This document shows, in pieces, positions 49,356 to 58,127 of a stretch of DNA of 64,000 bases. The translations under genes and the position numbers were made by a program. Source of the DNA: JBEIQE01 sp040376705 (lineage in GTDB: Bacteria; Pseudomonadota; Alphaproteobacteria; UBA2400); the NCBI GenBank assembly GCA_040376705.1, contig JBEIQE010000011.1, positions 20,568 through 84,567 of the forward strand, in the 5' to 3' direction. Within the stretch, counting starts at the first letter, position 1. Every line of letters begins with the position of its first letter. Under the pieces are notes generated by a model, which saw only the letters and a program-made list of their open reading frames with translations, was not told the DNA's origin and did not search any database.

Positions 49356-49452
49356 TTGGCGATTCTCCGGTTGATTCTCTCTTGTTGACAGGTATGCCAT
49401 AAAACATCTATAAGCGGCCTCTTTTCACGATATTCCACAAGAGGAGACTGAC

Positions 49453-49587
49453 GTGAAGCGTACATATCAGCCCAGTAAACTGGTCCGCAAGCGCCGTCAC
49501 GGCTTCCGTTCACGTATGGCTACCGTTGGTGGTCGCCGCGTGATTGCTAACCGTCGCCGCCAGGGCCGTAAGCGCCTGAGCGCCTAG
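49453..49587 (+). CDS. rpmH: 50S ribosomal protein L34
   Basis: The 44-residue protein reads MKRTYQPSKLVRKRRHGF and ends RQGRKRLSA, the full conserved L34 sequence. It starts at a GTG with AGAGGAGA upstream. L34 is in the large ribosomal subunit. It heads the conserved rpmH-rnpA-yidD-yidC-engB cluster. Confidence 0.98.
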   Translation: MKRTYQPSKLVRKRRHGFRSRMATVGGRRVIANRRRQGRKRLSA

Positions 49588-49593
49588 TTTGCG

Positions 49594-49935
49594 ATGACCG
49601 GTTCTACCATAGACCGGTTACTCAACCGCGCTGATTTCCTCAGCGCTGCTTCCCGCGGTAAAAAGTGGGTTGCTCAAGGTGTCATTGTTCAGCTGCTTGT
49701 TCAGCCCGATCAGGATTCCATTCGTTTAGGCTTAACCGCCTCCAAGAGAGTAGGGGGGGCGGTTGAGCGCAATCGCGCGCGCCGCCGTTTGCGGGCTCTG
49801 GCGCTTGAGCTGCTGCCGTTAGGCGGCCTTCCACCCTGTGATGTTGTCTTGATCGCCAAAACCACCACCGTGCACCGCAAGGCGCCAGACCTGCGCCGTG
49901 ATTTGCTGTGGTGCCTCTCAAAGCTCAAGCCGTGA
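49594..49935 (+). CDS. rnpA: Ribonuclease P protein component
   Basis: RnpA assists the RNase P RNA in cleaving the 5' leader of tRNA precursors. The 113-residue protein has the conserved RNR-like signature in LGLTASKRVGGAVERNRARRRLRALA. It starts six bases after rpmH. Its stop overlaps the GTG start of yidD. Confidence 0.96.
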   Translation: MTGSTIDRLLNRADFLSAASRGKKWVAQGVIVQLLVQPDQDSIRLGLTASKRVGGAVERNRARRRLRALALELLPLGGLPPCDVVLIAKTTTVHRKAPDLRRDLLWCLSKLKP

Positions 49936-50189
49936 AAACCCTGCTCAAGCTGCTGATACGTGCCTACCAAATAGTCGTGTCCCCAACGTTAAGGGCCATG
50001 TCTGGGGCGCATTGCCGCTTTGAACCGACGTGTTCTTCCTATATGTATCAGGCCATCGATACACATGGGGTGGGCCGCGGCGTCTGGCTGGGGACCAAAC
50101 GATTGTGCCGATGCCACCCCTGGGGTGGCGGTGCCGGATATGACCCGGTGCCACCTGTGAAACCAAACTGTGAGTCTGTAGAGCAATGA
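49932..50189 (+). CDS. yidD: Membrane protein insertion efficiency factor YidD
   Basis: YidD helps YidC-dependent insertion. The 85-residue protein starts at GTG 49932 (MKTLLKLLIRAYQIVVSP) and has the conserved cysteine pattern HCRFEPTCSSYMYQAI and RLCRCHPWGGGAGYDPVP. It overlaps rnpA by four bases and yidC by four bases (ATGA). An upstream GTG at 49908 is less likely. Confidence 0.95.
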   Translation: MKTLLKLLIRAYQIVVSPTLRAMSGAHCRFEPTCSSYMYQAIDTHGVGRGVWLGTKRLCRCHPWGGGAGYDPVPPVKPNCESVEQ

Positions 50190-51937
50190 ACCAGAATAAG
50201 AACCAGAGCCCTCTGGGCGATCCGCGCGATACCCGCAATCTCTTCCTCGCCATCATTCTTTCGCTTGGCGTTATTCTGGGCTGGCAGCATTTTGTCGAGA
50301 AGCCACGGCTTGAGCAGGTGCGCGCCCAGCAGCAGCAGCAGATCGAAACCGCCAGCACTGCGGCTACAGCAGCGCCGGTATCGCCGCTTCTGCCCGAAGC
50401 CACACAGGTTGCATCTGTGCGCCCGCGCACGGAAGTGCTGGCCGAGAATCCGCGCCGCCCGATTGCCTCTGGTGCACTGCATGGCAGCATCAGCCTTAAG
50501 GGTGGCCGTATCGATGACATTACGCTAGCCCGCTATCGCGAAACGATGGAAGAGGGCAGCCCTGAAATTACCCTCATGTCGCCCGGTGGTGTTGACTTGC
50601 CGTATTATGCCGAGTTCGGCTGGCGTGGCCCCACAGGCACACGCCTGCCCGATCAGGACACGGTATGGCAGGCCGAGGCGGGCGATCAGCTCGCTCCCGG
50701 CAAGCCGGTTGTACTGTCGTGGGATAATGGCGCCGGTCTGATTTTCGAAAAGAAAATCGAGCTGGATGACGATTACATGTTCAGCATCAGCCAGAGCGTG
50801 CGTAACAATACCGGCGCTGCTGTTGTACTGCATCCTTACGGCCTGATTGCGCGTTCGGTTGAGCCTAACCCCAGTGCTATGTTCCTACAGCACGAAGGCG
50901 CAATTGGCGTTTACGAGAAGACGCTGCATGAAGATGCCTATGAAGATCTCAACGAAACCCCGTTGATTACCCGCAAGACCACCGGTGGCTGGTTTGGCTT
51001 TACCGATAAGTATTGGCTGGTGGCCTTGGTACCGCCGCAGGATGTAGCCATCGATGCGCGCAGCCTGCATGCCCCGCAGGTAGCAAATAACCGCTACCAG
51101 GTAGACTACCTTGCCGCCCCCGTTACCGTTGAGCCCGGCCAGAGCCAGAGCGTTACCTCGCATCTGTTTGCAGGTGCCAAGGAGCTGCGCCTGCTCGATC
51201 ACTATGAGAAGGCGCTTGGCATTCCGCATTTCGATCTCGCGATTGATTTTGGCTGGTTTTATTTCCTGACCAAGCCGTTCTTCTACTCGCTCGACTGGCT
51301 GGCAGGCGCCCTAGGTGGTTTTGGCCTTGCCATTCTGGCCTTTACGGTGGTGGTCAAGCTGCTGCTGTTCCCTCTGGCCGATCATGCCTATTTCTCGATG
51401 GCCAAGATGAAAGTGCTGATGCCCAAGCTCACCGAGCTGCGTGCCCAGTACGCCAGCGACCCGCAGAAGCAGAGTCAGGAAATGATGGCGCTCTACAAGA
51501 AAGAGGGCATCAATCCGCTTTCAGGCTGCTGGCCCATCCTGATCCAGATCCCCATTTTCTTCGCTCTCTATAAAGTGCTGTTCGTCTCCATCGAGATGCG
51601 CCATGCACCGTTTTATGGCTGGATCAAGGACCTCTCGGCGGCTGACCCATCGAACGTCTTCACCCTGTTCGGCCTGCTGCCTATGGATGCACCCTTCGGC
51701 CTGCACCTTGGCCTGTTGCCTATCCTCATGGGTATTACCATGTGGCTGCAGATGAAGATGAGCCCACCGCCCACCGACCCTGCCCAGCGCATTGTTTTTG
51801 GCATGATGCCGGTGGTGTTCACCATCTCGATGGCGGGCTTCCCGGTTGGTCTCGTGCTGTACTGGACGTGGAGCAACCTGCTCTCGATTCTCCAGCAGTA
51901 CGTGCTCATGCGTCGTATGAAGATCAAGGCGTTTTAA
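50186..51937 (+). CDS. yidC: Membrane protein insertase YidC
   Basis: YidC inserts and folds inner-membrane proteins, alone or with Sec. The 583-residue protein has an N-terminal helix (LFLAIILSLGVILGWQHF), a large periplasmic beta domain, and the conserved insertase core with helices around WLAGALGGFGLAILAFTVVVKLLLFPL. The core continues through GCWPILIQIPIFFALYKVLF and ends RRMKIKAF. Its stop overlaps the engB start (TAATG). It is likely to act with FtsY in membrane targeting. Confidence 0.98.
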   Translation: MNQNKNQSPLGDPRDTRNLFLAIILSLGVILGWQHFVEKPRLEQVRAQQQQQIETASTAATAAPVSPLLPEATQVASVRPRTEVLAENPRRPIASGALHGSISLKGGRIDDITLARYRETMEEGSPEITLMSPGGVDLPYYAEFGWRGPTGTRLPDQDTVWQAEAGDQLAPGKPVVLSWDNGAGLIFEKKIELDDDYMFSISQSVRNNTGAAVVLHPYGLIARSVEPNPSAMFLQHEGAIGVYEKTLHEDAYEDLNETPLITRKTTGGWFGFTDKYWLVALVPPQDVAIDARSLHAPQVANNRYQVDYLAAPVTVEPGQSQSVTSHLFAGAKELRLLDHYEKALGIPHFDLAIDFGWFYFLTKPFFYSLDWLAGALGGFGLAILAFTVVVKLLLFPLADHAYFSMAKMKVLMPKLTELRAQYASDPQKQSQEMMALYKKEGINPLSGCWPILIQIPIFFALYKVLFVSIEMRHAPFYGWIKDLSAADPSNVFTLFGLLPMDAPFGLHLGLLPILMGITMWLQMKMSPPPTDPAQRIVFGMMPVVFTISMAGFPVGLVLYWTWSNLLSILQQYVLMRRMKIKAF

Positions 51938-52551
51938 TGGCTGGTCTGTTCCAATATAGTTGCGATTTCATCGCGGGTGCGGATAAGGAAGAAATTCTCC
52001 CGCCCGCCAGCATTCCTGAAATCGCCTTTGCCGGACGCTCAAACGTCGGCAAGAGCAGCCTGATTAACGCCATCACTAACCGCAAGCAACTGGCGCGTGT
52101 TTCGCATACGCCCGGCCGTACCCAGCAGCTCAACTTCTTTGAAATTGCGGGCCGTTTGCGCATCGTCGATATGCCGGGATATGGCTATGCAGCGGTGGGT
52201 AAAAAGAAGGTCACCAGCTGGCAGAACCTGATCAAGTCATATCTTAAGGGCCGTGTGCTGCTGCGCCGTGTGCTGTTGCTCATCGATAGCCGCCATGGCT
52301 TTAAGGATGTGGATAGCGAGATCATGGACCTGCTCGATGATGCCGCCGTGCCCTACCAGATCATCCTTACCAAGGTGGATGAGCTGAAGAAGGGCGAGCT
52401 CGAGGCGCGTATTGAAGGGATTGAAAAGGTCATCAAGAAGCATCCTGCGGCCTTCCCGATCATCGCGGCAGTCTCGAGCCACAAGGGCAATGGCATTGAA
52501 GAGCTGCGGGCGGTGCTTGAAGAGCTGGCGCTGCCGCCTATTCAAAAGTAA
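51937..52551 (+). CDS. engB: Ribosome biogenesis GTPase EngB/YsxC
   Basis: EngB acts in assembly of the large ribosomal subunit. The 204-residue GTPase has AGRSNVGKSSLINAITNR (P-loop), TPGRTQQLNFFE, DMPGYGYA and TKVDE. The ATG at 51937 overlaps the yidC stop; the longer frame from 51742 lies inside yidC and is not used. A rho-independent terminator overlaps its stop codon. Confidence 0.97.
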   Translation: MAGLFQYSCDFIAGADKEEILPPASIPEIAFAGRSNVGKSSLINAITNRKQLARVSHTPGRTQQLNFFEIAGRLRIVDMPGYGYAAVGKKKVTSWQNLIKSYLKGRVLLRRVLLLIDSRHGFKDVDSEIMDLLDDAAVPYQIILTKVDELKKGELEARIEGIEKVIKKHPAAFPIIAAVSSHKGNGIEELRAVLEELALPPIQK

Positions 52552-52583
52552 CCCTCGCCCACGGAGTGGGAGAGGGTCTTTTA
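52551..52583 (+). terminator. Rho-independent terminator after engB
   Basis: ACCCTCGCCCAC and GTGGGAGAGGGT form an 11-bp stem with one mismatch and a three-base loop, followed by CTTTTATT. It ends the rpmH-engB operon and meets the convergent GGDEF gene. Confidence 0.82.
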
Positions 52584-54221
52584 TTACTCAGCAATCGACC
52601 AAGTTGATTTACCACCGCGTTTGGACTGATACATCGCGCTATCGGCTTTTTCCATCAGCTGTGCTGTGCGCATGCTCTGGCCCGAGGGCACCAGCGCCAC
52701 ACCCACTGAAACGCCTAAGGGTTTTTCCGGCGAGGCTGAAAGCGCGCGCAGTTCGGCACCCATGCCAACAAGCCGCTTGGCCATGGCTTCGGCTTCCTGC
52801 CGGTTCACGCCATCAACCCACAACACAAATTCATCGCCGCCCATGCGGCCCGCCAGATCATTCGGGCGGGCGGTGTGGTGCAAGACATCTGCCACCTTTT
52901 TGATCACGATATCGCCGCGCTGGTGGCCGTGAGTATCGTTCACTGCCTTGAAGTTATCGAGATCGACATAGAATAGCGCCGAGCCATTGCCCGGCGAGCT
53001 GATGCGCTGGCCGATTTTCTCCATAAACGTACGGCGGTTGAGCAGGCGGGTGAGGCCATCGCACTCCGAAAGCACACGCAGCTTTTCCTGATAGTCGAGC
53101 TGGGCGATGACAATACCCAAGTGGTCGGCAACTTCAGACAGTAGCATCTTGTCGGCCTCGGGCCAGCTGCCGCCACGGTCAGTCGGCCGCCATACCCAAA
53201 TGGCCCCGTTTACATGCGCGCCCTGCACGGTGGTGGCGCCCATCAGTGCCGCACTGGCCATGCTTTCATCCATCAGGGCGCGGCCATCTTCGCGCAGTAA
53301 CTCACGGTTATAGCCATTCACCGCTTCGGGTAGCGCCATGCCTGCCTCAATTGCGGTTTGCAGCGTGTGCTGACTATCGAGGTTATAAATACGGCAACCC
53401 GCTGCGCCCAGCGCTTCGGCAATCTCATTGGCGGCGATGTTCAGCGCGGTTTTGGCCTCTTGCGCTTCGCGCAGTGATTTCACGAACTCGGCAATCAGGC
53501 GGTCGCGGCGCTGCACCTGCGCCAGCTCTTCCTGCCGTTCCATGGCCTCGGTTACATCGCGGAACAGGCCGCGCACCCCGCGCCGCTCACCTTTGGCGTT
53601 ACGCAGCGGGCGGGCTGATACCAGCACGCGGGCAGTTTTACCATCGGCACGGCGTACATGCACTTCGCGCTTTTCAATCGGCTCTTCGGTCTCGAAGATT
53701 TCGATATCATTCAGCAAAGGGCGGCGCACAATCAGGTCGCGCGCGCGGGTGCCCAGCAAGGCCTCGGGCTTATAGCCCATGCTCTTACCGCCTGCGATAT
53801 AGGTGAAAGTGCCATCAACCGTAATTTCCCATGCCAGATCGGCGGTCAGCTCCACCAGATCGCGGAAGCGGTCGCGGCTGTCAGTCAGCACTTCCTGCAG
53901 GTTTTTCTCGAGCGTGATGTTGCGGCCAATCAGTACCTGCTGGTTTTCGCCCACGCTAATCGCGGTCCATTCAACTGTAATCGGGCTGGCATCGGTCGGG
54001 ATTTTAACCAGCAGCGGCGTGCGCGCATGGCTGGCCAGCCAGCTTTCGGCTTCGCGCCACCAGCCCGAGCGCTCGAGCAAAGTGGCGGCGGCGGTGTTGC
54101 TGGCCACTGAAACACCGTTTTCGGCATAAATGGCAGGGCCCGTATAGGTGCTCAGCAAAATACGCGCTGTTTCGGGCAGCGTTGGCTCTGGCGCGGGTGA
54201 CTGGTTTTCTGCAGCGTTCAC
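52584..54221 (-). CDS. Diguanylate cyclase with PAS and GAF-like domains
   Basis: The 545-residue protein has no membrane helix. It has an N-terminal PAS-like region, a PAS domain at about 115-230 (RFRDLVELTADLAWEITVDGTFTYIAGG), a GAF-like region at about 240-375 and a C-terminal GGDEF domain. The active motif GGDEF is intact. An RPND lies five residues before it, the RxxD inhibitory site, so product feedback is expected. It should make cyclic di-GMP in response to a cytoplasmic signal. It converges with engB and may connect to the pilus and chemoreceptor systems nearby. Confidence 0.95.
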   Translation of the reverse strand: MNAAENQSPAPEPTLPETARILLSTYTGPAIYAENGVSVASNTAAATLLERSGWWREAESWLASHARTPLLVKIPTDASPITVEWTAISVGENQQVLIGRNITLEKNLQEVLTDSRDRFRDLVELTADLAWEITVDGTFTYIAGGKSMGYKPEALLGTRARDLIVRRPLLNDIEIFETEEPIEKREVHVRRADGKTARVLVSARPLRNAKGERRGVRGLFRDVTEAMERQEELAQVQRRDRLIAEFVKSLREAQEAKTALNIAANEIAEALGAAGCRIYNLDSQHTLQTAIEAGMALPEAVNGYNRELLREDGRALMDESMASAALMGATTVQGAHVNGAIWVWRPTDRGGSWPEADKMLLSEVADHLGIVIAQLDYQEKLRVLSECDGLTRLLNRRTFMEKIGQRISSPGNGSALFYVDLDNFKAVNDTHGHQRGDIVIKKVADVLHHTARPNDLAGRMGGDEFVLWVDGVNRQEAEAMAKRLVGMGAELRALSASPEKPLGVSVGVALVPSGQSMRTAQLMEKADSAMYQSKRGGKSTWSIAE

Positions 54222-54374
54222 GAACGAACTGCCCCTTGTGCTTGTTGTTACCCCTCAGGATACGCCCCAAGCTCTGACTGTTTAGTTAATTTTTTGACAC
54301 CAGTTTATTCGTAACATGCTGATTTTGTTGTAAATCAATTGTTGCGGCCTTGGCGTGTAAGGTTATGCTGCATT

Positions 54375-55184
54375 ATGACTTCTACAGAAATTCGCACCCA
54401 GATCGAGGCCGCATGGGCCACCCGTGACCAGCTTAACCCAAGCACCAAGGGAGCCAGCCGCGATGCGGTGGAGCATGCTCTGGCCGAGCTTGATGCCGGC
54501 CGCTGGCGTATCGCCGAGAAAACCGCCGAGGGCTGGCAGGTCAACGCCTGGCTCAAGCAGGCGGTGCTGCTTTCTTTCCGCCTGAATGATAACCAGCCGC
54601 GTGGCGGCGGGTACGATAAAGTGCCGCTCAAGTGGGAGGGCTGGGATGCCAGTGCCTTCGCGGGTGCAGGCTTCAGGGCGGTGCCGGGTGCGGTGGTGCG
54701 CCGGGGCGCGTTTGTTTCCAGCGGCGTGGTGCTCATGCCCAGTTTTGTGAACATCGGCGCCTATGTGGGCAGCGGCACGATGGTTGATACCTGGGCGACG
54801 ATCGGCTCCTGTGCGCAGATTGGCAAAAACTGCCATATCTCGGGCGGTGTGGGTATTGGCGGTGTGCTTGAGCCGCTGCAGGCTAATCCGGTCATCATTG
54901 AAGACAGCGTATTCATCGGGGCGCGCAGCGAAGTGGCTGAAGGCGTGATTGTGGAAGAGGGTGCCGTACTCTCCATGGGTGTATATCTTGGTGCTTCGAC
55001 CAGGATTGTCGATCGCGCGAGTGGTGAGGTCATGATGGGCCGTGTGCCAGCAGGCGCTGTGGTGGTGCCGGGCGCCTTGCCTGCCGCCAATGGGGGCCCT
55101 TCGCTCTACTGTGCTGTTATTGTAAAGCGCGTTGATGCGCAAACCCGCGCCAAAACCGCGATTAATGAGCTGCTACGTGATTGA
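54375..55184 (+). CDS. dapD: Tetrahydrodipicolinate N-succinyltransferase
   Basis: DapD succinylates tetrahydrodipicolinate in the succinylase branch of diaminopimelate synthesis. The 269-residue protein has the left-handed beta-helix hexapeptide repeats (FVNIGAYVGSGTMVDTWATIGSCAQIGKNCHIS) and GGVLEPLQANPVIIED. ATG at 54375 (MTSTEIRTQIEAAW) is the start. It overlaps dapE and is followed by it in the pathway order. Confidence 0.98.
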   Translation: MTSTEIRTQIEAAWATRDQLNPSTKGASRDAVEHALAELDAGRWRIAEKTAEGWQVNAWLKQAVLLSFRLNDNQPRGGGYDKVPLKWEGWDASAFAGAGFRAVPGAVVRRGAFVSSGVVLMPSFVNIGAYVGSGTMVDTWATIGSCAQIGKNCHISGGVGIGGVLEPLQANPVIIEDSVFIGARSEVAEGVIVEEGAVLSMGVYLGASTRIVDRASGEVMMGRVPAGAVVVPGALPAANGGPSLYCAVIVKRVDAQTRAKTAINELLRD

Positions 55185-56322
55185 TCCCGTCAAACTATCG
55201 CAGGACCTGATGCGCTGCGCCAGCGTAACTCCGCTTGAGGCTGGCACGCTGGCCGTGCTTGAAGTGGCACTGGTGCCGCTTGGGTTTAACTGCCGCCGTA
55301 TAACCTTTGAGGGGCATAACTCCCCTGCGGTTGAGAACATGATTGCTACCTATGGCGAGGCTGGCCCGCACTTTGCCTTTGCGGGCCATGTCGATGTCGT
55401 GCCGGTGGGCGATGCCAAGGCCTGGACCAAGGACCCGTTTGGGAGCGTGATTGAAAACGGTATTCTATATGGTCGCGGTGCGAGTGACATGAAAACCGGT
55501 ATTGCGGCGTTTGTTGCAGCAGCAGCTCGCCTGCTGGCCGAGTACAAGCCGCAGGGCCGGATCAGTTTGCTTATCACTTGTGATGAGGAAGGCCCATCGG
55601 TTAATGGCACTGCGCCGTTGCTCGAGCTACTGGATAAAGAGGGCATGAAGTTTGACGCCTGTGTGGTAGGCGAGCCCTGCAGTTACGAGAAGTTTGGCGA
55701 TATGGCCAAAACCGGCCGCCGCGGCAGCCTGCATGGCTATATTACAGTTAAAGGCAAGCAGGGCCATGTAGCCTACCCGGAACGTGCCGATAATCCCGTG
55801 CCCAAGCTCATGAAACTCCTCACGGTGCTTGATGCCTATGTGATTGACGAAGGCATGCAGGACTTCCAGCCCTCCAACCTCGAGGTGGTAACGGTTGATG
55901 TAGGCAATACGGTGATGAACGTGATTCCAGCCAAGGCCACTGCCAAGTTCAATGTACGCTTTAATGCACTGCATAGTGCAGAAAGCCTGGCTGAAAAGCT
56001 GCGTGGGGTTTGCGATAGCGCGGGTGTTGATTACGACATCGAGTTCAAGATTGGCGCACAGCCGTTTTTGACCAAGCCCGGGCCGCTTAGTGCCTCGCTG
56101 GTCAAGGCTGTGCAGGAAGTTACGGGCGAAATACCGAAGCTCTCTACCACTGGCGGTACCTCTGACGCGCGCTTTATCTCCAAATATTGTCCGGTGGTCG
56201 AGTTTGGTGTGCTTGGCACCACTGCCCATCAGGTAGATGAGCATATTGCGGTGGAGCAGATTGAGCTGCTCACGCAAACCTACCACCGTCTTATGCATAA
56301 CTGGTTTGGTGGCCATGGCTGA
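55177..56322 (+). CDS. dapE: Succinyl-diaminopimelate desuccinylase
   Basis: DapE removes succinate from N-succinyl-LL-diaminopimelate, giving the substrate of DapF. The 381-residue metallopeptidase has metal ligands in FAGHVDVVPVG, GRGASDMKTG and TCDEEGPSVNG, with the family end region VVEFGVLGTTAHQVDEHI. I chose GTG at 55177 (MIDPVKLSQDL), which matches the usual N-terminus; ATG 55165 is an alternative. It overlaps dapD by eight bases and the next gene by eight. Confidence 0.96.
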   Translation: MIDPVKLSQDLMRCASVTPLEAGTLAVLEVALVPLGFNCRRITFEGHNSPAVENMIATYGEAGPHFAFAGHVDVVPVGDAKAWTKDPFGSVIENGILYGRGASDMKTGIAAFVAAAARLLAEYKPQGRISLLITCDEEGPSVNGTAPLLELLDKEGMKFDACVVGEPCSYEKFGDMAKTGRRGSLHGYITVKGKQGHVAYPERADNPVPKLMKLLTVLDAYVIDEGMQDFQPSNLEVVTVDVGNTVMNVIPAKATAKFNVRFNALHSAESLAEKLRGVCDSAGVDYDIEFKIGAQPFLTKPGPLSASLVKAVQEVTGEIPKLSTTGGTSDARFISKYCPVVEFGVLGTTAHQVDEHIAVEQIELLTQTYHRLMHNWFGGHG

Positions 56323-56935
56323 GGATAAATTTGCCTTTACCCGTTCTGTTATTGCCACTGTGCGGTTGGCTCAGCTTGACCTGCGTGCGGTTGACCTGTT
56401 CGATAAAACCGGTGAGGCGGCCTGGAGCGCACTACGCTTTTTAGCTTACTGTGCACCGCTGGTATTTTTGCTGGCATGGTTTAGCCCGGGGCTTGAAAAA
56501 TTCAGCGAAGCAACCGGCTTTACCCGTTTTGAGTATAGCATACTCATGGTGGAGCTGTTCTTTGTAACCGCCTTCGGCTTTATGCTGGTGGTGCACCAGT
56601 TGGGCAAACGTCTTGGGTATAATGACAAATTTGCACATTACGTAACTACGCAATGCTCGGTAGCCCTGCCTGTGGTGCTGGTAATTGTCATGCTCACCGG
56701 CCTGTGGCGCCTTTTGGGTGTTTCACCCGAAAGCGAGCAGCTGCTGCAGGTTCTGGTTTATGCAGTGCAAATCATAATCGACTGGGCCGTGACCTACGGC
56801 ACCCTGCGTATCAGGCCGCTGGCGGCTTTTGGTATTTGCGTATTGGGTGTGCTCTTCAGCAAGGTCATGGAGCTGTTCATGATCCTTGTCATCATGATTT
56901 CCATGTCTCCAACCGTGAGTGTACCCACCCCATGA
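56315..56935 (+). CDS. Polytopic membrane protein, tandem family member 1
   Basis: This 206-residue protein starts within the last codons of dapE (ATG 56315). It has a soluble amphipathic start (IATVRLAQLDLRAVDLFDKTGEAAW) and about five hydrophobic helices (for example LAYCAPLVFLLAWFSP and LPVVLVIVMLTGLWRLL). The start and length match the two genes that follow, so the three are paralogues. They look like small Yip1-type membrane proteins, but I am not sure. Overlaps suggest cotranscription with dapD-dapE. Confidence 0.68.
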   Translation: MAEDKFAFTRSVIATVRLAQLDLRAVDLFDKTGEAAWSALRFLAYCAPLVFLLAWFSPGLEKFSEATGFTRFEYSILMVELFFVTAFGFMLVVHQLGKRLGYNDKFAHYVTTQCSVALPVVLVIVMLTGLWRLLGVSPESEQLLQVLVYAVQIIIDWAVTYGTLRIRPLAAFGICVLGVLFSKVMELFMILVIMISMSPTVSVPTP

Positions 56936-57546
56936 TCAGCCTCAACCATATCCAGCATCAGTTGAACCTCTGCATCCGCCTGATCCGTCTTGACCCGAAG
57001 GTGGCGGATGAGTTTGCCAACGATAAGGCCAGTGCGCTGCGCTCATTCAATGTGCTGTGGTTTGTATTCCCCTACTCGATGCTGGTAGCGTATTTCTCCG
57101 AGCTCAATTTTATCGAGGCTCGCAAGGTTGAGCTGCCGATCTTCATCGCCCTGCGCGTGGCGTCTTACTTTCTGGCAATTGCCGTTGGCCTGTTTGGTGT
57201 GTATCAGCTCTGCCGCCTGCAGGGGTTGGCACATAACTTGCCACGTTGGCTGATCAGTTATAACTGGCTGGCTGTGCTTATGTGCTTCCTGCTTATGCCC
57301 ATAACCATCTGCCTTGTTTTCCAGTTGCTGCCCAAAGACCAGATGGTCAACCTCAGCATCATAACTTACTGCTTTATTTTATTTGTCATGTGGGTGCATA
57401 GCTGGCGCATGCTGAAGTCGGATATTTTTGTGGCTGCGGGTGCCGCCATTCTGCCTATCATGCTGGGTGGTATGATTGGTGATTTTACCAATTACCGACT
57501 CTATGGCGTATTCCGCCCGTTCTTCGATCTGCCTGATTTGCCATGA
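56932..57546 (+). CDS. Polytopic membrane protein, tandem family member 2
   Basis: The 204-residue protein starts at ATG 56932 in an ATGA overlap with member 1. It has the same plan: an N-terminal segment LCIRLIRLDPKVADEFANDKASALRSF, then about five helices (FVFPYSMLVAYFSE, VASYFLAIAVGLFGVYQL, WLAVLMCFLLMPITICLVFQLL), ending with DFTNYRLYG. The corresponding end of member 3 is DFSNHYMFG. The function is unknown. Confidence 0.7.
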   Translation: MISLNHIQHQLNLCIRLIRLDPKVADEFANDKASALRSFNVLWFVFPYSMLVAYFSELNFIEARKVELPIFIALRVASYFLAIAVGLFGVYQLCRLQGLAHNLPRWLISYNWLAVLMCFLLMPITICLVFQLLPKDQMVNLSIITYCFILFVMWVHSWRMLKSDIFVAAGAAILPIMLGGMIGDFTNYRLYGVFRPFFDLPDLP

Positions 57547-58127
57547 GTGCAGAGCTGACACGTCATGCCGGTGCGCTGTTCAGGCTGCTCCGGCTTGATG
57601 TGCGCGGCATCGAGCAGTTCAATCCCTCAACAGAGGCTGCATTACGCACTTTAGGCCTGCTATTTGCCATTGTGCCGTTACGTGTGTTTGCGGCCTGGGT
57701 GGCCGATCTGCCGTATATAGAAAGCCATGGCTATTATCTGCTGGTACGTACGGTGCAGGTAACATTAGCTATACTCTTGCCGTTGCCGGTTATCTATTGG
57801 GTGTGCAAATCGCAGGGGTTAGAGGCGCGTTTTGCTCTTTATGTCACCAGCTACCTGTGGCTGGCTTTGTTCTGGGCGGTTTTCGCCGCAAGTATGAATG
57901 GCCTGACGGCAGATACGCTGTTCTCCATCGATACACTTAAAGTGACCAGCACTATCCTGTTTTTCATAACCTATGGCTACTCGAGCTTTTTTGGCTGGGC
58001 AGCTTTGCGCTGCTCGGTGCCGTTAGCCATCGGGCTGGCGGCTATCAGTGGTTTGGGTATGGCGCTCACCAGCGATTTCTCGAACCATTATATGTTTGGC
58101 TCGGCGCGCCCTCACATCGGGGAGTGA
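57543..58127 (+). CDS. Polytopic membrane protein, tandem family member 3
   Basis: The 194-residue protein overlaps member 2 in ATGA and has the same N-terminal pattern (LFRLLRLDVRGIEQFNPSTEAALRTL) and helix plan (LLVRTVQVTLAILLPLPVIYWVC, TSYLWLALFWAVFAASM). It ends DFSNHYMFGSARPHIGE. The pattern R-L-D-x-x-x-x-x-x-F near the start is shared by all three. It converges with the O-antigen ligase-like gene with a 16-base overlap. Confidence 0.7.
   Translation: MSAELTRHAGALFRLLRLDVRGIEQFNPSTEAALRTLGLLFAIVPLRVFAAWVADLPYIESHGYYLLVRTVQVTLAILLPLPVIYWVCKSQGLEARFALYVTSYLWLALFWAVFAASMNGLTADTLFSIDTLKVTSTILFFITYGYSSFFGWAALRCSVPLAIGLAAISGLGMALTSDFSNHYMFGSARPHIGE

Noticed and set aside
51742..51936. Longer engB reading from 51742
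   Set aside because: The extra residues lie inside yidC and have no similarity to the family; the ATG overlapping the yidC stop is the natural start.
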